Source of the DNA: Nakamurella sp. | GTDB lineage: Bacteria > Actinomycetota > Actinomycetes > Mycobacteriales > Nakamurellaceae | DNA: 33,478 bases | Direction of reading: 5' to 3' | NCBI GenBank assembly: GCA_017848755.1 | Contig: JAFIHI010000143.1 | Location: 1-33,478, forward strand | In this document: positions 27,156 through 33,478 of the stretch, one piece after another | Numbering within the stretch: position 1 is the first letter of the stretch | Layout of the letters: each line of letters starts with the position of its first letter | Program-made: the position numbers and the translations under genes | Notes under the pieces: generated by a model | The model's input: only the letters and a program-made list of their open reading frames with translations | Told to the model about the DNA's origin: nothing | Databases searched by the model: none

Positions 27156-27863
27156 GTGTCCAGGTTGCGCCATCGACCGCGGCCGCTGCGAGCGCACCTG
27201 CGCGATGCGGCGATATTCGGCGTGCTTGCGTTGGCCGCGCTGATCGCCGGGCACCAGCTCGGCACCGTCTTCACGCATTCCACTGGCCGGCAGATCGGCG
27301 CGTGGGGATGCGCCGCAGGTGTGCTGGTTTTCGGTGTGTTGGCGACACGCGAGTCGGCGCAAGCACTGTCGCATATCGTGACCATGCGCGGTAGTCGCGG
27401 CGCGGCCACCCCGGTGCGCGTGCTGGTGCAGATCGTCGGATACGTGCTCACCCTCCTCGGCGTGCTCGACGCCGTGAATGTGAACCTGACCCACCTGCTT
27501 GCCGGCGGCGCGATCACCGGTGTGGTGATCGGCATTGCGGCGCAGCAGTCGCTGGCGAGCTTCTTCGCCGGCCTCGTCCTGCAGGCATCGCGCCCGTACG
27601 TGGTCGGCGACCGCGTCACTGTCTATGCCGGATCGGTCAACGGTCCGCACGAGGGCACGGTGACCGACATGCGGCTGATCTACACGACCGTGCAGACCGA
27701 TCGGGAAATACTGCGGCTGCCGAACAGCGTCATGCTCAGCGCGGGGATCGGAACGCGCAGGTCGGCTGGGGACCCCACCGTGTCCCCGGACGCGGATACC
27801 CCCCACCGGTCGGAGCCGACCGATGCGCACGACTCGGACAGTGCGGCGCCTGATTCGGCATAG
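27156..27863 (+). CDS. Small MscS-family mechanosensitive channel
   Basis: 235 aa, GTG start 10 nt after the deacetylase, preceded by AGGA; an open frame reaching back to 26910 is a shadow. There are membrane segments at about residues 17-38, 47-66 and 86-108. The pore helix follows (about 114-145), rich in Gly and Ala with AGGAITGVVIGIAAQQSLASFF, then the beta-domain opening RPYVVGDRVTV. The large cytoplasmic vestibule of E. coli MscS is shortened, and the protein ends with a Pro/Ser/Asp-rich tail after LPNSVMLSAGI. It should be a membrane channel gated by tension. It is the last gene of this four-gene operon. Confidence 0.85.
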   Translation: MSRLRHRPRPLRAHLRDAAIFGVLALAALIAGHQLGTVFTHSTGRQIGAWGCAAGVLVFGVLATRESAQALSHIVTMRGSRGAATPVRVLVQIVGYVLTLLGVLDAVNVNLTHLLAGGAITGVVIGIAAQQSLASFFAGLVLQASRPYVVGDRVTVYAGSVNGPHEGTVTDMRLIYTTVQTDREILRLPNSVMLSAGIGTRRSAGDPTVSPDADTPHRSEPTDAHDSDSAAPDSA

Positions 27864-28411
27864 CTCCGGCGGTAACAAAACCATCGAATATGACGGTGTT
27901 CTCGTCGGAAGCGGTGTCGTAGCAACCGATCTCGCGAGGGCGGGATCAGCGCCGACGGGCATCCGGTTGGCGACGGCCGTATCCTGCCGGCGGCGATGAT
28001 CTCGTCGATGCGGGCGATGTGCGGCACGTAGCGGGTCCACATCGCCTCCAGGACCGTCACATCATGCTCGGCCGCCAGGTCGACCAGCCGCTGCGCCTCG
28101 ACAGCGTTGATGGTGAACGGCTTTTCGACCATGACGTGCTTGCCGGCGCGGATGGCGAGCTCGGCGTGCGGAGCGTGGAACGGGTGCGGGGAGGAGACGT
28201 AGACGATGTCGACATTCGGGTCACAGGCGAGCTCCGCGTAGCTGCCGTGGGCGGCCGGCACCCGGTACTCGGCGGCGAAACCCCATGCCGTATCAAGGTT
28301 CCGGGCGCCGACCGCGGCGATCGTGATGCCGTTGGCCACCAGGTCGTGGCAGAACATGTGGGCGACCCAACCGGTTCCCAGGATGCCCCAGCGGAGGGGT
28401 GTGGCTGTCAC
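27680..28411 (-). pseudogene. Truncated Gfo/Idh/MocA-family oxidoreductase
   Basis: GTG start at 28411. Residues 1-144 are a good NAD(P)-binding domain: WGILGTGWVAHMFCHDL, VDIVYVSSPHPFHAPHAELAI, AGKHVMVEKPFTINAVEA and LEAMWTRYVPHIARIDEIIAAGRI. From about 27980 leftward homology stops abruptly. The remaining ~100 codons are low-quality sequence that crosses the intergenic space and runs antisense into the mscS gene. The whole C-terminal substrate domain (normally about 180 residues) is absent. A deletion or rearrangement has joined the 5' third of the gene to unrelated DNA. The open frame of 243 codons might be called as a gene, but activity is not expected. Confidence 0.75.
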
Positions 28412-28598
28412 ATGTGTCCCTTCGGTGTTGGGCCTGTCCGGCGATCCGCGTCACGAAGCCGCGAAGGCGAGGATGGCGCAGAAGTCAGGATGGCACAGGA
28501 CGGTGCCGGGAACCCGCGCACATCGGGACCGCGCCCAGTCTCGCTGAGACCCGGCTCAATGTGATGCCAGCCGCCTCGCCGGGAAAGGAGATGCACGA

Positions 28599-28700
28599 AT
28601 GTGGTCGAAGGTGTTGATCTGCGCCGCGATGTCAGGCAGCCGTGCGCACCGCACCGTAGGCTCTTTCCCGTACCGGCACCTACCGGAAGGACCGCTATGA
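28599..28700 (+). CDS. Possible 33-residue leader ORF upstream of the esterase
   Basis: ATG 28599 follows AAAGGAG by 8 nt, one of the best ribosome-binding sites in this part of the window. The frame encodes MWSKVLICAAMSGSRAHRTV and 13 more residues, and its TGA overlaps the esterase ATG (ATGA). This layout suits a leader peptide coupled to the esterase. The peptide has no recognisable family. The same ribosome-binding site could instead serve GTG 28601 of the esterase frame. Confidence 0.35.
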   Translation: MWSKVLICAAMSGSRAHRTVGSFPYRHLPEGPL

Positions 28701-29647
28701 CCGTACGCGACCTGATTGATCCCGAGGCACGAGAAGCGCTCGACCAGATTCTGGAGATGGTCCCGGGAGGTTTCAACACGATCCCGGATATCGTCCAACG
28801 ACGCGCCGCGGTCAGCCAGTTCGAGGCCGCCATCGGGGCGCCGCCGCGCCCGAATGTCACCGCGGAGGACCGGATGATTCCGGGCCCGGACGGCGCCCCG
28901 GACCTGCCCATACGCATCTACACGCCCGCGAAGCCGGCGGGCACGGCGCCGGGGATCTACTTCATCCACGGCGGCGGAATGATCATGGGAGATATCGCCG
29001 GGGAAGACGCCGTCGCGACGGAAATCTGTGACCGGATCGGTGCGGTCGTGGTCTCGGTCGATTACCGGCTTGCACCGGAAAACCCTTACCCGGCGCCGGT
29101 CGACGATTGCTACGCGGGGCTGTGCTGGATGGCACGCCACTCCGAAGAGCTGAACGTCGACCCGATCCGGTTGGCCATTTACGGCGGCAGCGCCGGCGGC
29201 GGATTGACGATCGCCACATCGATGATGGCGCGGGACCGAGGATTCCCGGCGCTGCGGTTTCACATGCCCATCTATCCGATGATCGACGACCGGAACGAAA
29301 CGCCGTCGAGCCACGAAATTGTCGACGTCGGCATCTGGGACCGTTCCGCTAACGCCGAAGCGTGGCGCTGGTATTTGGGCGGGCGCGAACCCGATGACTA
29401 TGCCGCGCCGGCGCGCGCGGAGAACCTCGCCGAGCTGCCGCCGACCTTCATCGACGTGGGGACTGTGGACCTGTTCCGTGACGAGGACATCATCTTCGCC
29501 ATGCGCCTGATGCAGGCCGGCGTGCCGACCGAGCTCCACGTCTATCCGGGCGCCTACCACGCGGCTGAAAACCTGGCCCCCGACTCGGCCCTCTCCGCCC
29601 GGATCTGGGAACGCCGATTCGACGCGCTGCGACGGGCGCTCGCCTGA
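28697..29647 (+). CDS. Alpha/beta hydrolase, hormone-sensitive-lipase (HSL) type esterase
   Basis: 316 aa. ATG 28697 is preceded by GGAAGGA. The oxyanion-hole motif HGGG is at residues 91-94, the nucleophile S165 lies in YGGSAGGGL, the acid is probably D258 in GTVDLFRDED, and the base is H288 in YPGAYHAAE. SVDYRLAPENPYPAPVDDCY is the other HSL family hallmark. It is a cytoplasmic carboxylesterase with no signal peptide, and its substrate is unknown. The first ~55 residues form the cap region. It lies alone between the truncated oxidoreductase and the convergent hexosaminidase gene, with a possible leader ORF in front. Confidence 0.9.
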   Translation: MTVRDLIDPEAREALDQILEMVPGGFNTIPDIVQRRAAVSQFEAAIGAPPRPNVTAEDRMIPGPDGAPDLPIRIYTPAKPAGTAPGIYFIHGGGMIMGDIAGEDAVATEICDRIGAVVVSVDYRLAPENPYPAPVDDCYAGLCWMARHSEELNVDPIRLAIYGGSAGGGLTIATSMMARDRGFPALRFHMPIYPMIDDRNETPSSHEIVDVGIWDRSANAEAWRWYLGGREPDDYAAPARAENLAELPPTFIDVGTVDLFRDEDIIFAMRLMQAGVPTELHVYPGAYHAAENLAPDSALSARIWERRFDALRRALA

Positions 29648-29708
29648 CAACGCCTGGCCTGGGGATCTTTGACCTGACAACCCGTGCGCCACCGCGCGTC
29701 TCGTGCTG

Positions 29709-29730
29709 AGCCGGCGCCGATCACCCGGCT
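29709..29730. terminator. Inverted repeat between convergent genes
   Basis: AGCCGG (29709-29714) and CCGGCT (29725-29730) form a 6-bp GC-rich stem between the esterase and hexosaminidase stop codons. No T-run is present on either strand, so a terminator role is only possible. Confidence 0.3.
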
Positions 29731-29763
29731 TCGCGCTGGCTGCATTCGGCGGCGTGGCATCGC

Positions 29764-31128
29764 TCAGCTCCGCGCGGCAGCGGCGAGCACGTCGCCGACC
29801 GTCATCTGCACCAGATCGCCGAACACGCGCTTGCCGTGAGAGGTGAAGCGTACCAACGCTTCACGTACCAGTGCTGCGGATACCGTATCCAGCGGACCGC
29901 GAGACCCGTGGCGCGCCAACAGCAGCAGCGCCTGTGCGCCGTCCCGAGCTGCCTCCAGCCAGGGTCGCGCCTCGTCGACAAGTGCTTGATTGTGTACGGC
30001 GGCTCCCGTCAGCCGGTCCACGGCGGAGATGACGTTGTTCGCCGCATCCGCGAGAACCTCTTCGGCACGGTCGGTCTCGCCGATGGACGCGAGGAACGCC
30101 CACTGGCCGACGGCCGCTGCCATCACCGGCGCGTCCTCGGCCGAGAGGCACGACGAGCGCACGTTGTCGGCGAACACGCGGAACGCATCGGCGTCCGGGC
30201 CCATCAATTCGTCGATCGCGGCCCGCCAGCTCGCCTCCGGGTCGTACTGCTCGGGAGACCACAGGTAGTCGGCGATGGTCGCGAACGCGATCTTCGACGA
30301 TTCCGCCAATTCCATGCCGTTGGCGATCACGCCGGTCGCGAACCGGTACAGGTGCCGATCGCGGCCGCGGTACGGGCCGATGTGTAGTTCCCCGCCCATG
30401 GCGACGTCGTTCACCGGATAGTTGTCCCAGTACGTCACCGGTCGGGCCAGCGCCCGGGCGGCCGTGGCGGCGTCGGCGAGATCTATCGTCGCCGAGCAGA
30501 TCGCCCGTCCGGTATGGAAAACCTCGATCCTGGGGTCGATGCCGCGGCCCAGGCGGGTGAGGTAGTCTTCGTCGCCGTACCCCCAGTACACGGTGGGGCA
30601 GACGTACAGCGTGCCGCGGGGGCTGCGGCGAAGAACATCGTCATAAACGGATTCGATGAGCGCGATGTGGGCATCGACCAGGCTCGCGAAACGGGCCCGA
30701 TCCGCGGCGTGCTGCAGGGCTGTCGGGATGTCGTCGAGCAGCAGCCCGAACGCGGTGACGCCGAGATCGCCCACGGACGCGAGTTTGCCGGTGAGCGCGG
30801 CGATATCGTCGCTGCTGGAGTATTCGATCGACAGCCCCGGCGACAGGCAGAACATGAACGTGACGTCGCGCTGGCGGCACCGGTCGATGAGCTCGCTCAG
30901 GCGCTGGAGGTCCTCCCCGAGGTACGGGTTGCGCCAGTCGTGCCGCATGAGCGGGTCGTCCTTCGGCGAGTAGACGAACGTGTTCATGCCGTGCGCCGCG
31001 ACGAACTCGATCATGTCGAGGCGCTGCGCGTGCGTCCACGGTGTGCCGTAGAACCCTTCGATGACGCCGCGTACGGCGAATGCGGGATCGCCGGTTCGCG
31101 CGATGCGGGCTTCTTCCGTGCCGGTCAT
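29764..31128 (-). CDS. GH84-family beta-N-acetylhexosaminidase
   Basis: 454 aa, ATG 31128 with GAGGAAG upstream. The GH84 catalytic barrel is clear: AVRGVIEGFYGTPWTHAQR at the start, FVYSPKDDPLMRHDWRNPY, FCLSPGLSIEYSS and the catalytic aspartate pair D132-D133 in LLLDDIP. TVYWGYGDEDYL and TYWDNYPVND follow in the sugar-binding half, then a helical C-terminal region. There is no signal peptide or carbohydrate-binding module, unlike many secreted GH84 enzymes, so it probably acts in the cytoplasm on imported GlcNAc-containing sugars. It overlaps the end of a SIS-domain remnant by 4 nt, indicating an ancestral amino-sugar catabolic operon whose upstream part is now lost. Confidence 0.92.
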   Translation of the reverse strand: MTGTEEARIARTGDPAFAVRGVIEGFYGTPWTHAQRLDMIEFVAAHGMNTFVYSPKDDPLMRHDWRNPYLGEDLQRLSELIDRCRQRDVTFMFCLSPGLSIEYSSSDDIAALTGKLASVGDLGVTAFGLLLDDIPTALQHAADRARFASLVDAHIALIESVYDDVLRRSPRGTLYVCPTVYWGYGDEDYLTRLGRGIDPRIEVFHTGRAICSATIDLADAATAARALARPVTYWDNYPVNDVAMGGELHIGPYRGRDRHLYRFATGVIANGMELAESSKIAFATIADYLWSPEQYDPEASWRAAIDELMGPDADAFRVFADNVRSSCLSAEDAPVMAAAVGQWAFLASIGETDRAEEVLADAANNVISAVDRLTGAAVHNQALVDEARPWLEAARDGAQALLLLARHGSRGPLDTVSAALVREALVRFTSHGKRVFGDLVQMTVGDVLAAAARS

Positions 31129-31406
31129 GATTCTTCCTCGCTCGATTCCATGGGCTGCGCCGCTGTTCGCTGGTGGTCGGCATCTCCGGCGGCGGTGTTC
31201 AGGCTGCGATACACCTCCGGTGGCGTGCCTCGGTGTACCAGTATGTCGGTGGCTTCGGCGACGATGGCATTGACGATGGCCGCGCCGATCACGGTGGAGG
31301 TGGGGGCGACGGCGCGGTCGAATCCGGCGATCTCCACCGCCGCATCGCCGACAGCGCCGCCGGCTGCTTGTGCTGCAATGACCGAATGCCCGATCGTCCG
31401 CGCCAC
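31125..31406 (-). pseudogene. C-terminal remnant of a SIS-domain sugar-phosphate isomerase-like protein
   Basis: 93 codons from GTG 31406. From about residue 15 onward it matches the C-terminal end of SIS phosphosugar-binding proteins: GAVGDAAVEIAGF, APTSTVIGAAIVNAIVAEAT and GTPPEVYRSLNTAAGD. These proteins usually have about 250 residues, so the phosphosugar-binding core is missing. An in-frame TAA lies two codons upstream of the GTG. The break coincides with the start of the oppositely oriented ATPase gene, which overlaps by 21 nt. The stop overlaps the hexosaminidase start (ATGA), as expected for the intact ancestral operon. Expression as a short protein cannot be excluded. Confidence 0.7.
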
Positions 31407-32135
31407 CTGTTAAGCGTTCGGCTGCGTCCGGACATGGACAGCCCGCCGCGCGGTTGGCCGTTCGACATTCCTGCGGTCGCCCAGCTTTTGGCCGACGGCT
31501 GGGAGGTGCCGGGCGGGGTGACCGTGCTGATCGGCGAGAACGGCTCCGGCAAGAGCACGATCATCGAGGCGATCGCCGGACGCTATCCCCGGCTCGGCAA
31601 CGACCTGGTCGGCCCGACCGCGATCGGTGACGAATCGCCACTCGGTTCCTGGCTGTCGGTCGCCACCGCACCGCTCGCCGCTCGATCCGGGTTCTTCCTG
31701 CGCGCCGAGGCGATGCACAGCTATTTCGCCGCCCGGGACGAGGCCACCGGCCGCACCGAACGGGCGTGGGACGACCGGGCGCTTTTGGCGCGCAGCCACG
31801 GTGAATCGTTCCTGGCGGTATTGCGGGAGCGATTCAACGATGTGGGCGTCTATTTCCTCGACGAGCCTGAATCCGCGCTGTCCTTTTCCTCCAGCTTGGC
31901 GCTGATCGCCCTGCTGGACACGCTTCGCGCCGAGGGCAGCCAGGTGATCGTGGCGACGCACTCGCCGCTCATCGCCGCGCTCCCAGGGGCCACGCTGATC
32001 GAACTCGGTGACTGGGGATGGCGCGAAACGTCATGGGAGGAAGCGGATATGACGCGGAACTGGCGCGCCTTCCTGGACGCACCCGGGCGGTTCCTGCGCC
32101 ACCTGCTTGCCGACGCCGACGGTGAAAAGAGCTGA
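31386..32135 (+). CDS. AAA/ABC-type predicted ATPase (COG3910-like)
   Basis: 249 aa from ATG 31386; ATG 31434 is an alternative, but the residues before it (HLLSVRLRPD) look like the conserved N-terminus. Walker A is GENGSGKST (50-58), FFLRAEAMHSYFA is a family-typical segment, HGESFLAVL is the signature region, Walker B is VYFLDEPESALS (D159, E160), and the switch His is in ATHSPLIAALPGA. There is no membrane partner nearby. Proteins of this type are single-domain ATPases of unknown role, sometimes found in defence or mobile contexts. There is no clear ribosome-binding site. The open frame continues back to 31173 as noise. Confidence 0.85.
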   Translation: MPDRPRHLLSVRLRPDMDSPPRGWPFDIPAVAQLLADGWEVPGGVTVLIGENGSGKSTIIEAIAGRYPRLGNDLVGPTAIGDESPLGSWLSVATAPLAARSGFFLRAEAMHSYFAARDEATGRTERAWDDRALLARSHGESFLAVLRERFNDVGVYFLDEPESALSFSSSLALIALLDTLRAEGSQVIVATHSPLIAALPGATLIELGDWGWRETSWEEADMTRNWRAFLDAPGRFLRHLLADADGEKS

Positions 32136-32352
32136 CGCCGGTCGCCCAGCACCGCTGGTGCGTCAGGGAATCTGTTGTTGTGGGAGATTCATCGCCTCGT
32201 GCGGAACACGCACTATCCGGACGGTGTGGCCCGCCTCGGTATATGACGAAATGGCGCGGCTTGATGGTCCTCCGTACGTCGCGACCGACGAGGTCTCGGC
32301 TTGACCTCAGATGAAACCTCCGAACCCACACAACGCAGGTTCAAGGGTGTCC

Positions 32353-32368
32353 GATGTTCTGCGACATC
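32353..32368. repeat. Palindrome resembling an IS481-type element end
   Basis: GATGT-TCTGCG-ACATC, preceded by GTGTCC and followed by AC, resembles the palindromic ends I associate with IS481-family transposons. No transposase is visible. It lies 5 bp from the tRNA-Pro fragment. Confidence 0.35.
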
Positions 32369-32373
32369 ACAAC

Positions 32374-32419
32374 GGTCGGGGTGACGGGATTCGAACTCGC
32401 TGCCTCTTCGTCCCGAACG
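32374..32419 (-). tRNA. tRNA-Pro(CGG) 3'-half fragment, possible attachment site
   Basis: On the minus strand the 46 bases follow tRNA geometry from position 30 to 75: CG, anticodon loop TTCGGGA (anticodon CGG), 3' anticodon strand CGAAG, a 5-nt variable loop, a T-arm with loop TTCGAAT, then acceptor strand CACCCCG, discriminator A and CC. The T stem has one A/C mismatch. The 5' half (D-arm and 5' acceptor) is absent, and the 5' anticodon strand is lost beyond two bases. It is therefore not a functional tRNA. Integrases often use tRNA sequence from the anticodon loop to the 3' end, so this looks like an att site or its relic. Confidence 0.6.
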
Positions 32420-32521
32420 TGCTGGATATGGCGATCCCCTTGATTTTTGGGCGCCACGGGGAGTCTTTTGGACCCTTGAATCCGCGCTCGGGCTGATTTT
32501 GGGTGATCGCCGTGGCGCGCT

Positions 32522-32845
32522 TCAGAGGTCGTCGAGCCGCTTGCGCCAGTAGCCGGGGCGGCGTTTGTCGTGAGCATAGGCGACGACGATGATTTCGGCG
32601 TCGCGTACGAAGTAGACGATCCCGTAGGGAAAGACGTCGATGCCCTTGCGCCGGAGATACGGGGGTCGCTGCTGGCCGCGATACAGCGGTGCAGCGTCCA
32701 GCCATGCCCGGATAAAGTCGACGCCGTCGTCGATGTCGGCGGACAATCGGTCGCCGAGGCCGGCTTCCCGCTCGTCATACCAGGCGATCGCGTCGAGGTA
32801 TTCGTCACGGGCGGCGGGATGCTCGTGTCAGGACAGCAATGTCAC
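32522..32845 (-). pseudogene. RelE/ParE-type toxin with an in-frame stop
   Basis: The reading frame starts at GTG 32845, overlapping the antitoxin stop as GTGA. It reads VTLLS, then TGA (32828-32830), then continues as HEHPAARDEYLDAIAWYDER, EAGLGDRLSADIDDGVDFI and RAWLDAAPLYRG to KGIDVFPYGIVYFVRDAEI, IVVAYAHDKRRPGYWRKRLDDL. This is a full-length RelE/ParE-superfamily toxin apart from codon 6. A single change such as CGA or TGG to TGA would explain it. Restart is possible only at weak codons such as TTG 32746, which would lose the first helices. The toxin is therefore probably inactive. Confidence 0.8.
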
Positions 32846-33081
32846 GCGCGACGGGCCGACAGCATCGCGCGGACCCTACGACGAGTCTCCTCGCCGTCGA
32901 CCAGTTCGACCTTGCCAGAGAGGATGTCTTCGACGCGGCGGTCGAGCTCCTCGTCCCAGGCGGCGTCGATCTCGGCCTGCTCGTCGTTCTCGACGTACTG
33001 AAGAGCGAGCGCGGCGATTTCACGCTCATCGGCGTCGAGAGCCTTGCCCGCCGCGATCACCTCAGCCAGGTCCCGAGTCAT
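32842..33081 (-). CDS. Addiction-module antitoxin (RelE/ParE partner)
   Basis: 79 aa, ATG 33081. It is a small acidic protein with MTRDLAEVIAAGKALDADER at the start and EQAEIDAAWDEELDRRVEDI, SGKVELVDGEETRRRVRAML near the end. This is the pattern of the short 'addiction module component' family found directly upstream of RelE/ParE toxins. The C-terminal half should wrap the toxin. The gene is intact while the coupled toxin gene carries a nonsense codon. A TACACT -10-like element lies about 10 bp upstream of the start, but no good -35 is seen. Confidence 0.82.
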   Translation of the reverse strand: MTRDLAEVIAAGKALDADEREIAALALQYVENDEQAEIDAAWDEELDRRVEDILSGKVELVDGEETRRRVRAMLSARRA

Positions 33082-33478
33082 GCTCTCAGTGTATGGCCAC
33101 CACGTGCCTGGCGCCGAGAAGTCGAAGGTGGAAGATCATCGGGCTATCGGCTGTGGATGTCACGCCGCAGGGTGCACACTGCTCGGCGACTGGCCGACCG
33201 TGACTGGTCGACTTGAAGGGCCCGGGGCGGGAGCCGTGTGCGCCTCTGCTCACTGGATTCGCGCCCGGCGTCCACGCGTGCCCGCTCAAGCAACGGTGCG
33301 GCGACCTCGGCCCGTACCTGCTCGGCGTGGGCAACGACCCGGCGCGGATCGGCAGTCCTCCGGTCATCGCGAATGCGTGGGCACGGTGCCCTCACAAGAT
33401 CAACTTGGAGCCACCGGCAGCGCCGTGACCTGCAAAAATACAGTCGGGGTAGGCGGGGCTAGCGACAATACCGTTAAG
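33082..33478. other. Right-edge stretch without a supported gene
   Basis: Several open frames of 60-95 codons exist on both strands, but none has a ribosome-binding site, a family match I recognise or consistent codon preference. No tRNA, hairpin terminator or repeat was found. The last ~60 bases become less GC-rich. Confidence 0.5.

Larger units (their letters stand above)
32136..32521. other. Gene-free stretch with mobile-element debris
   Basis: No convincing gene is present. Short coding-like pieces appear in two rightward frames (NLLLWEIHRLVRNTHYPDGV near 32170-32230, then YDEMARLDGPPYVATDEVSA ending at 32304), as if one small gene had been frameshifted. I do not recognise it. The right half holds the palindrome and tRNA fragment listed separately. 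Confidence 0.5.

Noticed and set aside
27823..27999. 58-codon frame after mscS with GGAG 7 nt upstream
   Set aside because: It overlaps the mscS tail and the truncated oxidoreductase, has no recognised family, and its codon use is not convincing.
32374..32470. A complete tRNA gene at this position
   Set aside because: No D-arm, 5' anticodon strand or 5' acceptor strand can be found to the right of the 3' half.
33086..33428. Four overlapping 70-95 codon frames near the right edge
   Set aside because: They conflict with each other, lack ribosome-binding sites and match no family I recognise.
1..33478. CRISPR arrays, rRNA genes, riboswitches, integrase or transposase genes
   Set aside because: I searched by eye on both strands. 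No regular repeat-spacer array, no rRNA segment, no recognisable aptamer and no recombinase motifs were seen.

Overview
The window is high-GC DNA from an actinomycete (Actinomycetota). The evidence is a contiguous coproporphyrin-type heme cluster (hemA divergent from hemE-hemY-hemQ-hemH-hemC-hemD-hemB-hemL), an actinobacterial-type HemQ, frequent GTG starts and many GTGA/ATGA/TGATG gene overlaps. The gene order resembles what I remember of Micrococcales, but genus cannot be fixed from this sequence.

Layout. (1) 1-1105: 5' part of a sugar ABC substrate-binding lipoprotein gene that runs off the left edge. (2) 1290-11321: the complete C5 and coproporphyrin-dependent heme pathway. (3) 11379-24231: a self-contained L-rhamnose locus. 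One arm reads leftward (rhaI, the aldolase-dehydrogenase fusion rhaEW, rhaB, a LacI regulator). The other reads rightward (a rhamnose-type ABC importer, the mutarotase rhaM and an additional AraA/FucI-like isomerase). Both arms start from a 284-bp divergent control region with two LacI-type operators placed on recognisable promoters. (4) 24391-27863: a compact rightward operon for a HAD phosphatase, an MGDG-synthase-like glycosyltransferase, a CE4 deacetylase and a small MscS channel, suggesting envelope lipid or glycan work. (5) 27680-33478: a plasticity zone with a truncated Gfo/Idh/MocA oxidoreductase, an HSL-type esterase, a GH84 hexosaminidase, a SIS-domain gene remnant, a COG3910-like ATPase, a tRNA-Pro 3' half, an IS-like palindrome and a ParE/antitoxin pair whose toxin carries an in-frame stop.

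The strongest unusual signal is a perfect 35-bp direct repeat that brackets the rhamnose locus. The left copy (11292-11326) is the last nine codons, stop codon and five following bases of hemL. The right copy (24231-24265) starts on the last base of the final rhamnose-locus stop codon. This is the footprint expected if the ~12.9-kb rhamnose locus inserted at the hemL 3' end and restored that end, as integrative elements do at tRNA or gene ends. No integrase is visible.

How the genes work together. The importer brings in L-rhamnose and RhaM interconverts its anomers. RhaI makes L-rhamnulose, RhaB phosphorylates it, and RhaEW cleaves the phosphate to dihydroxyacetone phosphate and L-lactaldehyde and oxidises the aldehyde. 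The LacI protein most likely represses both arms until inducer is present. The heme genes run from glutamyl-tRNA to coproheme and heme without a gap.
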